A stretch of 64,000 nucleotides of DNA from Acheta domesticus (Eukaryota > Arthropoda > Insecta > Orthoptera > Gryllidae): the NCBI GenBank assembly GCA_031308135.1, contig JAHLJT010004567.1, forward strand, positions 133,771,060 through 133,835,059, written 5' to 3'. How positions within the stretch are numbered: position 1 is the first letter of the stretch; each line of letters opens with the position of its first letter. Position numbers and translations under genes: made by a program. Shown here piece after piece: positions 10,830-21,831 of the stretch. The notes under the pieces were generated by a model that had not been told where the DNA came from, did not search any database, and worked only from the letters and a program-made list of their open reading frames with translations.

Positions 10830-11790
10830 CGATTTAGCGAGACGCCTACGAAGTTCTAGATTTAAAGAACGGATTTACGCCATGTCCTTCTTGGAATTGA
10901 GAACTATTTATTTAACGCATTATGATACGTACTGTCGACATTCACAAGGTGACGAATTAACGGTAAGGTTTCTAATGTTTCTCGAAATTCATGTAACAAA
11001 CAAAATGGTATTTTTGCCACAACAACTAAACAATTTTTTTCATGTTAACAGCGCACATATTATAGCACTCTACTACGAAAGTTGCTAATCAGGATAGTCA
11101 GCATTCTTCACTGAATGAGAGCAAATTCAACAAAATCGAAACAAAGCATATTTTTCAAATTGTCGCAATGAAGAATAACTTGTATATGGGATACTGCTCA
11201 CGGAGCAGTATTGAGCACAGTCAAAAAATATTTTTTTCCTGTAACGGGAAGAGTAATTTTTTAGTAAAACTTGTTACTCTTTGGAGGTTTCTTTAATAGA
11301 AATTTACTATACCTTTAAGCGACATACATAGTTGAGGAGAATTAGCCATACAATGCTAATGCATTTCAAAAAAGGGAGAAAGGAAGTCATAAAATAAGTG
11401 TGTACAATCCGATCTAAATTTTCACAAACATAATTTGGTCTACGGAAAATTTTCTTCCAAATTCCCATGCAAACTTGAATTCTGAATCATAGATAACGGG
11501 TCTTATAAGGGCAATGATTATGGCGGAGAACGAAAATACGAAACCAAATGGAGTCAATCTATGTCCTTCAAATACAAGTTGTAATTCAGTGATGAAATAA
11601 AAATGTTGAAAATTCCTGTAAAAGCAAAAAACCATGACAAATAAGAAAATTCGAGACGTAGAGATGTTATGACATTATGCAGTACCGTAATGTAGAGAGG
11701 CGACGAATTGAAGCACAGTTTGCGGTAAAACATTAAAACGCCTCAAAGCGAGATTCGGGTAGCGAAATAGATGTTATGAGATGCGACGTA
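10830..11790. other. Intergenic, no gene seen
   Basis: AT-rich, only short unrecognised frames. A perfect 9-bp hairpin (atactgctc acg gagcagtat) sits at about 11190-11210 without the U-run expected of a terminator. Confidence 0.55.
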
Positions 11791-11859
11791 CGTTATTATA
11801 CGGCGCGACGCGTACTAAAGTCCGAGGCGCCGGTTATGCAAAGGGAGCAAGTCTGCGCA

Positions 11860-12330
11860 GAGGACGATGGAGTAAGAGACTGCGAAGGCAAGGACATGGA
11901 GTGAGAGCGCGAGGGTTGAGGGATTAGGGTGAGGGCAAGGAGAGAGAGAGGGTTGAGGTCACGAATGAAGACGGGGGCTAGGGGAAAAGGCGTTTGTGAC
12001 ATTGGGAGTCGAGGGCGGACTTAAGACGGAGGATGAGGACAGAGGTGAGGATGAGAGGTGGACGGGAGATGAGGACAGAAGATAAGGGCGGCGCGCGACG
12101 GTGAGGACGTAAGATGAGGGCGGAGATGAGAACACTGAAAGAGCCAGAAGGAAAGATGTAGAATGAGGTCGAGTTTGAAGGCCAAGAAAGAGGTCAAGAA
12201 TGAGGATGACTAAGGGTAGAATGAGAACGAGAATGAGGGTGAGGAGTAAGAAGCAGGGCGAGGACCTTGCTGAGGGCGGCAGGCGAAAGCAGGGTTGAGA
12301 GGCGGCGTGTGAGGACAGCAGCAAGGGCGA
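11860..12330. other. Purine-rich degenerate tract
   Basis: On the + strand this is dominated by G and A with irregular gaggatgagg-type motifs. It leads into the 12-bp minisatellite. It seems to be a decayed version of the same kind of repeat. Confidence 0.6.
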
Positions 12331-12588
12331 AGGTGAGGGCGGGGGTGAGGGCGGGGGTGAGAGCGGCGGTGAGGGTGGGAGTGAGGGCGGGGGTGAGGGC
12401 GGGGGTGAGGGCGGGGGTGAGGGCGGGGGTGAGGGCGGGGGTGAGGGCGGGGGTGAGGGCGGGAGTGAGGGCGGGGGTGAGGGCGGGGGTGAGGGCGGGG
12501 GTGAGGGCGGCGGTGAGGGCGGGAGTGAGGGCGGGGGTGAGGGCGGGGGTGAGGGTGGGGGTGAGGACGGGAGTGAGGACGGCGGCGA
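12331..12588. repeat. 12-bp minisatellite gtgagggcgggg x ~21
   Basis: About 21 head-to-tail copies of a 12-bp G-rich unit, with variants (gtgagggcggga, gtgaggacggga). Since 12 is divisible by 3, the frames read simple tetrapeptide repeats (Val-Arg-Ala-Gly on +; Pro/Ser- or Arg/Pro/His-rich on -). The G-runs could form G-quadruplexes. A CpG-rich stretch follows to about 12760. Confidence 0.95.
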
Positions 12589-12599
12589 GGGTGTCGCGA

Positions 12600-13240
12600 G
12601 GAGCCAGACCATCGGGCGCCCGCGGCGGCGCTGTTAATTACGACGCAGATTAACCTCGGGAGATATCGCTCGAGGCGGCGGAATATGCGCCCGGCGACGG
12701 AGAGCTGCGTCGCATCGACTTGGCGACGGCGCAGAATTACGAGCACTGCGACTGGGCATCGATGAACACTCGCCTCCACTTTGTCATTCAAAGAGCGCAA
12801 ACATGTCATGCCCTGCCTCCCAAATATTTACTTCCACGTGAGATATAACACATTACAGTCCATTCACAGTGTGAATATGGAGAAACGAAGTATAGAGTAA
12901 TAATGAATTATATGAGAAGAAATGGAATTGCCCTTTCCCTGGTAACTTTAACGTCTACCCGGAGAAAAAATTGTAACCAATGCTTATATAAATACCATTC
13001 ATTTGATAGTTTGCAATATGTCGGATAACCATTTCATCTTCTATTCGGAAATTAGGCCTGTATCACTGATATTCGAATAGTCGGACAAGGCAAACACGTG
13101 CGACAATATTGTGTTCATTAGGAAATTCGAATTGTGACAATTAAAAAAACACTCTTTGCTTCCAAACAATCATTATTTATCATGGGCACTGTCAAAGGAG
13201 CTTATTCAAACACATACGCGTACAATTGTCAACAGCCTAG
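12600..13240. other. CpG-rich edge then unique DNA, no gene
   Basis: The first ~170 bp are CpG-rich, the rest AT-rich. No frame with recognisable content. Confidence 0.5.
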
Positions 13241-14480
13241 AAGCGCAGCCGCTATACTAGTTCCCCGAACAGAAGAGGTCGGTTCGCACGGTGGGCATTG
13301 TGTTGGTCGCGGTCACCCGCGGCGCTGGTGGCGCTCAACGCGGCTTCACCCGCAATGAAGCCGCGTGGCGGCGGCGGCGGCGGTGGGCACCGGTCGGCAC
13401 AGAGGCGCATTACCACCGATCGACGCAGCCGCACGCCCTGCCCCGCCCCCGCGCCCTCCCAACCCACTTGCAGCCGACCCCGGCTCCTCCCCACTCCGTC
13501 TCCATTGCCATCTCGCTGGCGCCAGTCAACACACGGCACGCGTCCGCCCCGGATGTACTCTGACCCGTCTCGATTTCGACGCCGCTCGCCCCGGCCCGCC
13601 CACACGAAACGCAGGGCTCCCGCCTGGCTGTTTCCCGCCTCGTTTGCATCCTTCTCCGCTTCATTACGTCGCCTCTCTGCTCCTTACCGCCTCGCTCTCA
13701 CCACTTCTCCGACTCGCTTTACATGCTTTCCTCCCTCGTTTCCGGGCCCTCTCCGTTTCGCCTAGCATCCAACTCCCGCCATTTTTCCGCCATGATCCCG
13801 CCTCTTCTCCGTTTTGCTCCCTCCCCTCATCACTTCAGTCTCCTGGCTCCCTCTCTTCCCTCCTTGCCCGTCCCCGTCTCCCTCCTTTCGCCTCTTTCCG
13901 CTTATCCCACTAAGCTCCTTGCTCATCCAATCCTCCTTCCTGTCACTCTTCCAACTCGCTTCCGCTATTTCTTCCTTTCCTCCCGCACTTCCCCAGTTCG
14001 GTTACGCCTCTACTCTCGCTTCGTTTCCGTCTCACCTCGCCTCGCTCGCACCACTTCGCCTCGTCTCAATACTTTCCTGCCTCGTTCCCATCTCTTCGGC
14101 TCCTCTCACCACTTTCCTGCCTCGCCCACACCCCTCTCCGCTTCGCTTCCACTCTTCTCGGCCATCTTCTTTCCCCTTCTTTTCGTCTCTCCTTAACCCC
14201 GCCCCGATTATGACCGAAGCTGCCCTTATCTGCCTCGCTTTCTCCTTTCCTATCTTCACTATGCTCCACCCTTCACCACTGTCCCACCAAGCACCGGCTC
14301 ACTTCTACTCCATCTCACCTTGCCGTGTCCCACCTCGGCCGAGAACTATCCCCAACCCGCATCCACCCACCCACCTCGCGAATCCCACTGAGCCTCGCCT
14401 CTTTTGTCCTCGTCCTCACCGCCTCTGTTCCCTCCATCCGCCCACGCGACCGCCCCACCCCGGCCCCCGCCCTCGCCAAC
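13240..14480. other. CpG-rich stretch passing into ~900-bp pyrimidine-rich tract
   Basis: 13240-13600 is CpG-rich with a GGC triplet run near 13365-13384. From about 13600 to 14480 the + strand is mostly C and T, with loosely repeated motifs such as cctcgct, cgcctc and cacttc. Long open frames on both strands here (up to 226 codons) are Ser/Pro/Leu-rich and low-complexity, so I do not call them genes. Confidence 0.7.
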
Positions 14481-14499
14481 GTGTAATCAGATAATATGG

Positions 14500-14760
14500 A
14501 AATGGCGCGCGCGCCCCTGAATTATGCAGGAGAAAGCAATACGGCTAAGTGAAGCTGTCAGCGCCGCCCGCCGTGCGCCGTCGAGCGGTGTTGGTGCTTC
14601 GCGCCTGCCGCCTTACCGCTGTGCACCCGCACGGCACGGCTCGACGCGGCACGACGCGGCGCGACGCGGGGCGGGGCGAGGCGGCACGGGGCGCCTCCCG
14701 CACAACTTTCGCACCGCGAGAGCGCATGCTGCGTCGGGTGATCGGTGGGGGAAACATCTT
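14500..14760. other. CpG-rich island with short GC repeats
   Basis: Very GC-rich. Between 14630 and 14700 short motifs such as ggcacgacgcgg recur. No gene recognised. It directly precedes the duplicated segment at 14763. Confidence 0.45.
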
Positions 14761-14762
14761 CG

Positions 14763-15249
14763 TGATGTACAGGCTCCCGAGTATCCTACATACGCTGAAA
14801 GTGTTTTCTTGGTAGAATGACTATACTCAAATATCAACGTAGTGTCTCTTCAAGATCAGGAGCTCCATGTAGAGCAGTGTTGTCAAGGTCGATGCCACGA
14901 GCGGGAGTCCGTACATCACGAGTGCGCACCCGTGCGAGTCCGTCCGCACGAGTGCCACGACGAAATCGCCCCTCGACGCAGTTTATCACCCCACTACCAG
15001 AGACAACGCCATCCCTATTGTAAAACAGGGGGGTTACTACTACTCGTAATAGTTCCGTTTCCCGACGCTAGTTGCGCAGAGAAGCTCGTGGCATGCTACG
15101 GTGTCACGACGCGTGCCACAGCCACCAGTAGAAGACCTTGACACCACTGATGTAGAAGCTCCGGAGTATTCTAATACACCTGAAAGTGTTTTCTTGGTGG
15201 AATGACTATACTCAAATTTGAACGTAGTGTCTCTTCAAGGTTACAAGCT
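14763..15249. repeat. ~100-bp direct duplication split by a hAT-like element
   Basis: Unit 1 (14763-14866) and unit 2 (15150-15249) both run through gctcc, then ctgaaagtgttttcttggt, gaatgactatactcaaat and gtagtgtctcttcaag. Only scattered differences separate them. A 275-bp CAGTG-ended element lies between. Confidence 0.85.
14875..15149. mobile_element. hAT-like miniature element, CAGTG family, copy 1
   Basis: The inverted termini are CAGTGTTGTCAAGGTC on the left and CAGTGGTGTCAAGGTC on the opposite strand at the right. The flanking 8 bp are atgtagag (14867-14874) and atgtagaa (15150-15157), matching 7 of 8, as expected of hAT insertion. There is no coding content in 275 bp, so it is non-autonomous. 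A second copy of the family lies at 39433-39785 in the opposite orientation. Confidence 0.85.
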
Positions 15250-15386
15250 GGAAGGAGAGGGGGCGACTGTTATCAAATTATGGGTTTCAGTTAACAAAAA
15301 TCTAAGTCGTAACGAAGTTCACAATCGGATGACAGTGTCCCCCCTCTCCTTCCAGCTCGTGGCTTTGAAGGGATACTACGTTTAAA
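15214..15386. repeat. ~170-bp palindrome (hairpin-forming)
   Basis: The left arm begins aacgtagtgtctcttcaagg and continues through agctggaaggagagggg. The right arm is its reverse complement and ends at gggatactacgttt. Arms are about 55 bp with several mismatches and the loop is about 55 bp. The left arm start also occurs in unit 1 of the neighbouring duplication (about 14838). It could be a miniature element or its solo half. Confidence 0.75.
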
Positions 15387-15389
15387 TCA

Positions 15390-16915
15390 GAGTATAAATG
15401 AAATGTAAGATCTCGGGGCAATAACATGCTATTTCAGTATACTTGCCTTTCGCTCATAACTTACGTAAAGGTTTAGATATTGCATTCTACACATAGTGAT
15501 TAAGAGCATGAATTTATGAATTACACTGCCATTTCGCGTCGAACCTTCAAAATAAAAACCCAACATTTAGATACATTTATTAGGCGTCGAAATACACTAT
15601 CTCAATTTCATCAAAAATGTGGCATAGTATGTCATTGCTCCAAGGTCTTCAATTATATTACGATGGCAGGGGGCAATCCCTGATCCCATTGGACCGTTCG
15701 CTTTACACCGTCGATAGAAGTAAGACTCCTGGTCATCCAGTGTTAACGCCGCGGTTCAAATCCAGGTCGATTCATATGAAATTTGTGTTACACAAAGCGG
15801 ATTTCCGAACGTTTTTTTCTGTTCTGTTACCGCTGCCCTCATTTCACTGATGCTCCAACACTATTCACATCTTATATTCATAATCAAAATTATTCACAAA
15901 TGTTCATGTATGGTCATAAAGCTTAAGCACTGGTACCACAATAGAATGTTGTTAATACAGTGGACAATTTTTCGTCTGGTCCGTAAAGGGTCAAATTCTT
16001 TATCTGCCATAGAAATGTAATTGACTCGGTCATAGATTCGCTGAATGAAAGTTTAACGTTCAAGTATTGCGTCTCATGTAAGCAATTACGTATAAAGTAT
16101 ATAAATGATACACAGTATAATCAATACTGTTGTGACTGATTTGAAAATTTCCTTGGATTCTATATCCACAGGCATTACGAGGTCAGCTAATTGCTTCTGA
16201 GCTGCAGTTCTAAAAGATTCATATTGCCCGCTTTTCTCCTGGAATCGTGAATTATTACAAACGAAACCGTTCACCAACAACTATAAGTACATTTAGTAGT
16301 CATGTTAATCATTCGTGAAGCAGGATACGGCGTGTTCATCTGACGACTATTTATGTCAGACACTCAAAGCGTATAACAATATTTTTTACGCCCTTTTCAG
16401 ACTACACTTTTGAATCAAGATTGTAGAGTAAGTGGAATTGGAGAGCTTATTTCTGAAGTTACATATTTTCAAAACATTTGGTTGTTCAGGAAGGAAAAAT
16501 TTTCACATTCAGCGCTATTGTACAAGATTAGACTCTATGGATTTCGAAAACGTTTAACATAGGAGAATTAAATGCTTTTTATGAACCCAATGTTTGGAAG
16601 CATGACGAAGAACCTTTTTAAGAACACACTGATATGTAAAAGTATCAAACAAACGGAAGTGTACTTGTAGACAGGTTAATTTTTAAATAAAGTCAATTAT
16701 ACTGCAACCCCCAACAACCCTCAACGCATAACGTCAGAGTAACGCAGCGCCGCTGCTGGAGCTCCGCTGCGTACGACCTGATCTTCCACAACTTTCGTAC
16801 CAGACGGCACAGCAAGGATACGAGCTTCTCCAATCGATTAGGGAAGGAAGCATCGCCTTGCTACAAAAGGCCCAGAGTAGCCAGGAACTAGAAGCTTTTT
16901 CATTAGTAGCGTCGC
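15390..16915. other. Intergenic, no gene seen
   Basis: AT-rich with short unrecognised frames. A possible tRNA-like B box (gcggttcaaatcc) occurs at about 15753-15765 with a poor A-box candidate upstream; it may be a SINE remnant. I do not call a tRNA gene there. Confidence 0.5.
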
Positions 16916-16924
16916 GTACATAAT

Positions 16925-17512
16925 CAAATTTTTTTCGGCATATTCCTACAACTACAATTATGAAGATACAATTTTTTTCTTAATGAAATGTGTTCATATT
17001 CGTAAAAACAAGTCTTCAAATAAGGTCATGTTTAATTTTTCAAACATAAGTGATTGCGACCTGAGATAGCATAAAGAAAGCTTAAGAGAATGGTGCAGGT
17101 TTCATGTTCGTTTAAATGCCTGATTTTGCAAAAATTTGTAAAAAATTTTAAAAATCAGCTTCTTCCTACAACTACAATTACGAGGACACAATTGTTTTTT
17201 TAATGAAATATGCTCATCAAAAACGGATCTTCAAAATAAAGTCATGTTGAATTTTTTGAAAATAAGAGTAGTTTTTCTATAATTTCCTGACAAATATAAT
17301 AGCCCGCCCGGAATTCACTGCGCTTCGTTTTCGGCGTTTTCTTACAACTACAATTGTGAAACTACATTTTTTCTTAACGAAATGTATTTATCAAAACTAC
17401 AACTTCACATAAGGTCATGCTTATTTTTTCAAAATACGAGTAGTATTTTATTCTATAATTTCGAGACAAACATAATAGTCCGCTGCAAATTTACTGCGCT
17501 TCGGACAGCTGG
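16925..17512. repeat. Three tandem ~180-220-bp units
   Basis: Units begin with cYtacaactacaatt at about 16944, 17164 and 17341. They share a taaYgaaatgt segment, an aaRgtcatgYtt segment and, in units 2 and 3, a common end (aatttccYgacaaa, aatagYcc, actgcgcttcg). Divergence between units is moderate and there is no coding content. Confidence 0.85.
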
Positions 17513-17519
17513 ATGCGTC

Positions 17520-19045
17520 GTAAATTAGAATTTGCAATTTTCTATATTATTTCTTTGTTCGTTTCTTATATTCAACCTTTTATTATACATTTACACATTA
17601 ATCTTTTAGAAATTATTGATTTTGAAATATTTGAAATAAAAATTACTAGCTCTCAGAGAATAGCGACAATGCAGGGAAGGCAAGAATAGAATTCCGTTTC
17701 GCGCTTCTGTGAATTACATGTCATTGTTGTGACATGATGGCCTTGTATGAAAAGCAGTTATAATTGTCAAATTTATGTTGATATTTACATGAAAATATTT
17801 AGTTTTCGCACCAATTGCTGTACCATTTGTAGTGAGTAGAGTATTTTTGCATGGTTTTAGAATACGCTTCTCTAATCATGACCCCAGTGAAATGCATTTT
17901 TATATTGTCCGGAGTATCAGGCTTCTCTTTCCAATACAAGTTTACACAACTTTTGTATTATATTTTTATGCAATTGTAGAATTCACATAGTTCTGACAAC
18001 ACTGCGACGGAAACAGCGAGTTGTTCGCTTCTTGGTTGAATGGGACGTCTTCAAATAATAGCTAAGATGTTAGTAGCGCATAAAGTGCAATATTTCAATA
18101 CTACATAGCTGTTTCCAATAACGCGGGAAAGTATGTGTCGTTGTAGCACAGTTAATTCCGTCTATATTTCTTGCCCTCCGAGTCCACTCAATTACATAAT
18201 TTTACTTCCGCTTATACCATAGCGTGCGTGACAAGCCTCAATATCAAATTCATCCCCTTTTAATCCATCTTCTGTTACAGCGTCCCTGTTGTCTACTTAG
18301 TCGCACGCGTCAGTCTTGTATACAGATCGCCATTCAAATTTGCATGACATCTTTCCTTGCCTCCATACTGCAGATGAATTTACCACTGTGTTTTTCATTA
18401 GCCGTCGTGTTGCTATGCAGAGTGATTCCACTAATGAAATGACATTGATCGTTCTAGTAAGGTACATTTAATAAAAGTGACAGTTAATTCACAAAATTAC
18501 TTTCGGACAATCTCTTTCGCCTTTTGCTTTTGTGCTGTTACTTCGGGTATTGTTGATGTCTAATATTAAATGACACTTCCGGTGTCAAAATTGTTTATGA
18601 GCCATTATGTAAGAAGCGAAAAGCATAAATACTGCCGACGCCAGAAAAAAAACATGTCTAGTAATAAAAAGATCCTATGAAGTATTTTTTGAAATATTGA
18701 ATGTGTGAATTAGGTTTTATCGGTGAAATAAGTTTCTAACAAATTGCATTTAGTTATAATGCAGTGCTGCTGTCCATTGAACATTACTTATACTGCAGCA
18801 CGACACACTTCCATTGCGGAAGTTTCGTCAGTTTAATCGTAATTTATAAATATTTCATTTTGTAAGAACAGTTTTTTTTTCACTGATTCAATTCTATCAA
18901 TATTCAATCGAACTGCACTAGCAAATCAACTACTACAAAACACTAGTTACCATACTGATCTCAAGTATTGTCCATTACAAACACCTTCACATCATCGAAA
19001 TATGTCATCATATGACACGAGTCTTACGTAAAATGTTTGTTGATA
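17520..19045. other. Intergenic, no gene seen
   Basis: AT-rich unique-looking DNA with short, unrecognised open frames. Confidence 0.55.
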
Positions 19046-19046
19046 A

Positions 19047-19207
19047 TAGGGATTTTGTGCACGCCTTAGCGAGTAGCAATCGAAAGTACTATCGATCTTC
19101 TGCGCATACGCAGATGCACGAAGTAAAGCGAAACTTGAACTGCGCATGCGCAGAAGATCGATAGTGCTTTCGATTGCTTTAACGTTCGAGGGTGCACAAA
19201 CTCCCTA
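19047..19207. mobile_element. 160-bp near-perfect hairpin, probable miniature element
   Basis: The ends read tagggattttgtgcac and, on the other strand, tagggagtttgtgcac. Inside, two 39-bp arms (19075-19113 and 19140-19178) differ at only about two positions and contain atcgatcttctgcgca and its complement. The spacer is 26 bp. Both outer ends are flanked by ataa, a possible 4-bp target duplication, though this is short and AT-rich. As RNA it would form a long double-stranded hairpin. Confidence 0.75.
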
Positions 19208-19209
19208 AT

Positions 19210-20345
19210 AAAAGGGCGAGGAACGAGTGTGGTGCGCCGCGCCGGAGAAGGAGGAAGAGGAGGAGCAAAGGGAGCGAAGACAAGGTTTGAAGAATGTGGG
19301 GCGATGGACAAAGGATGTGGTACGAGAATGGTGATGTGAAGGATGCTTGGCGAAGAGGAGGGTCGAAGTGCATAGGGAGATGGACAAAGAGATGTGGAGT
19401 GATGGACAAAGGCTGACAGTCGCGTTGGGGTGAGGGATGCTTGGCGAAAAGGAGCAAAGGCCGTGGCATAAAAGATGTGGGGCGACGGGCAAAAGGCGAG
19501 GAGCGCAGTCGTGACGTGCGGGGTACTTGGCGGAGCAAAAGCAAAAGGGCGCGATACGAAGGACGTCTGGTGGTGGGCAAAGGGCAAGAGGCGTGGTACG
19601 TATTGATTGATTGATTGTTCGTGATTCCGGGCGCGTCAACTACAGAGGTCGTTAGTCCCGTAAGTGTAGTGTATGTTTTTTCTTCGGGAGGTGGCTGTGA
19701 TCTTTTCCCCGCTGGATGGCGAGATCCGGCGCCGACCTACCGTCGACTAGCGGGGGCTTCCCCTCAACCAGGTATCTCCCACCAGCGAGGCACCGCCCCA
19801 GCCAGGACAAGCTCTAAGCTCCCAACTGGTCTCCCGGCATGTGTGGTAGTGTAGTGCGTGTTAATAAGTGTGTGTAACGGGTGAGGATAGGACAAGGAAG
19901 AGGAAGGAAAGATCGCGCGCGGTCCGAGACCCGTTTGTTAGGGTACTGCTCCGGCATTCACCTGGTGTTGATCGGAGAAATCACGGAAAACTACCGATGA
20001 GAGCAGCCGGCCGCTAGAATTCTCCTCTAGACAGCGACTGAATTCGACCTAGCTGAAAAGCTAGTGTCGAAAATCCTGCCGCGCCGTCGGGACTCGAACG
20101 GGTCAGTGGGACTGCAGTGAGATCAGTTGATGCCCTGAGCCATCCCTCCCGGTTGGCTTGTCCTGTGCGGGGGGCGTGGCGAGGGGCGAAGAGCGAGAAA
20201 TGTGAAGGGAATGGCGAAGAACAAGGAAAGCAGGGCGATGGGCAAAGGGCGTGGAGCGAGAGGAGTGGTGCGATGAGTGCGAGGGGAGGGGCGACGACGG
20301 CGACTGGATTAACGCGAGGGCGAGGGCGAAGCGTGGCGGGGCGGT
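19210..20345. repeat. Degenerate ~90-100-bp purine-rich tandem repeats, split by a SINE
   Basis: G/A-rich sequence in which a block like ggatgcttggcgaa recurs at about 19340, 19435 and 19520. Blocks like gatgtgg, gatggacaaagg and gggcaaagg recur between them. The tract continues beyond the SINE at 20160-20345 (gggcgatgggcaaagggcgtgg). Its frames (up to 173 codons) are low-complexity. Confidence 0.7.
19602..20153 (-). mobile_element. SINE family A, best full-length copy (552 bp)
   Basis: On the minus strand the 20153 end starts accgggagggatggctcagg, carrying an A-box-like TGGCTCAGGGC, followed by a B-box-like GTTCGAGTCCC about 45 bp on. The head is therefore tRNA-derived. A ~430-bp non-tRNA body follows (ctagaggagaattctagcgg, later cgacggtaggtcggcgccgg). 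It ends with gttgacgcgcccggaatcac and a tail of ATCA repeats. It sits in purine-rich tandem repeats, so a target duplication is hard to identify. The body is longer than in many insect SINEs. Confidence 0.9.
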
Positions 20346-20349
20346 GACG

Positions 20350-21267
20350 GGGCGGGGCGGGGCGGGGCGGAGCTTTGGCTCTACGGAAGCGCCCTGCCGC
20401 GTAATACACCGCTCTGAAATTGCGTGCGCGCGCCTCACTCGTCTTGGAAGCAAACGCAATATCGGAGCGAGAGAACAACGTCGCGAAACGCAACTGGAGA
20501 GACGTCTGGATAGAAGCGGGGAGGCAGAGCGGCAGCGAACACTTCCCGAAGAACCGGTTGGGAATGGGGGCAACCGTAAAAGGGAAGCGCTATTCAAAAT
20601 ACAGGATAATGATGACAAAGAGAAGGCGAGAGATTCAAAGTGCTTTTTGGGAAGTGAATTGAAAGTTACGGTATCACAGAAAATAATGTACATCGAAACT
20701 TGATTAACCTAAGTCGAAATCCGTTAAATGTAATTTATTTCATTTAAGAGTTCAAAAACTGTAAAAGCTCTATGTGATGTATGGGGAGAAGTATAAGCTC
20801 AAGGTAATTCATTGCCAACATTTAAGTAATGTTTGAAATTTGAACCAATTTTATATGTAAATCTGTATCTGGTCAAGGGGACCTACAATCGAAACAAGGC
20901 TTATTAGAAATATGTTTATCGTTCTAATATCAACAAGTGAATAACAAACATTCTTCCGCATGGAATCTATAACCCTTTAAAGTAGCATCCACATGCTGCC
21001 ATCGATGGGGAACGTACCAAACGTCCCCTGTCATCCTCAACACTAGAGTCCTTCTACCTCTTATTACTGACGTAATATCTTCACGAGTTTGAGAGCATGT
21101 TAATTATTTTCGCTTCAGAATAACGGTTCACATTATTTGACACGACGACCTGTTTAGAATAATTTATGGAGTATTATGATATACTTGTAGCTGTAGTCGA
21201 ACAATGTACGGTGCGGACAGCTTATCGATCGCTGAATAACTGGAAAGCGTCGCCGGTGAGCCAAGTT
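20350..21267. other. Intergenic, no gene recognised
   Basis: CpG-rich to about 20480, then AT-rich. A 150-codon frame over 20251-20703 is a Glu/Arg-rich extension of the purine repeat and not a convincing gene. Confidence 0.5.
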
Positions 21268-21275
21268 GTCGGTAG

Positions 21276-21823
21276 TACGGATGCGACATCGATGTTTATG
21301 TTTTAAACACAGATAATTTGCAGTCGATGTTTCTTAACATTGATGTTTAGTGATCTATGTTTTTTACGCTTTGAATATTTTGTTTTTACACGATGCATTC
21401 CAATAATCTCGTTTACTAAAATTTGAAATATGCATTCAAATGGCATATGTTCAAATGTTCGAAGAATGCTAATACTTTACACAGTACCTTCATGGAGCAG
21501 TCTATCTCTCGCCAGAGAGATGGTCCCGATTCCCTAGTATTTCTTATGCCTTTCCTCGTATGTTGCACAAGGAGAGGAAGTCAATGAATAAGCCGTAAAT
21601 AGAGTCTCCGCCCTGTTTTCTATACATCCTCCGATGACATAAAATTCCGAATCAATGAACGCTTAGGTTCACTTTTGTTTATTAATTATTATTCACTAAT
21701 GACACTGTTTGAAAACATCGATATTTTTGGGGCGATGTATTATCAATACGGATGTTTCAATTTTGAACGTATAACGGACGATGTTTAAAACATCGATGTT
21801 TTGTTGTCGATATTGGATCCCTA
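21276..21823. mobile_element. hAT-like element rich in ATCGATG motifs, 548 bp
   Basis: The ends are TACGGATGCGACATCGA and, on the opposite strand, TAGGGATCCAATATCGA. Flanks are gtcggtag (21268-21275) and gttggtag (21824-21831), 7 of 8 matching. Many copies of cgatgttt/aaacatcg crowd both ends, forming subterminal repeats that could bind a transposase. No coding frame. Similar ATCGAT-rich sequence flanks the nested SINEs near 9.8 and 10.7 kb. Confidence 0.65.
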
Positions 21824-21831
21824 GTTGGTAG

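Noticed and set aside
12267..12653. Val-Arg-Ala-Gly repeat frame, plus two minus frames
   Set aside because: A 12-bp repeat gives simple tetrapeptides in all phases; not a gene.
20089..20153. tRNA gene on the minus strand
   Set aside because: A and B boxes are present but the head is joined to a 430-bp repeated body with a TGAT tail; it is a SINE.
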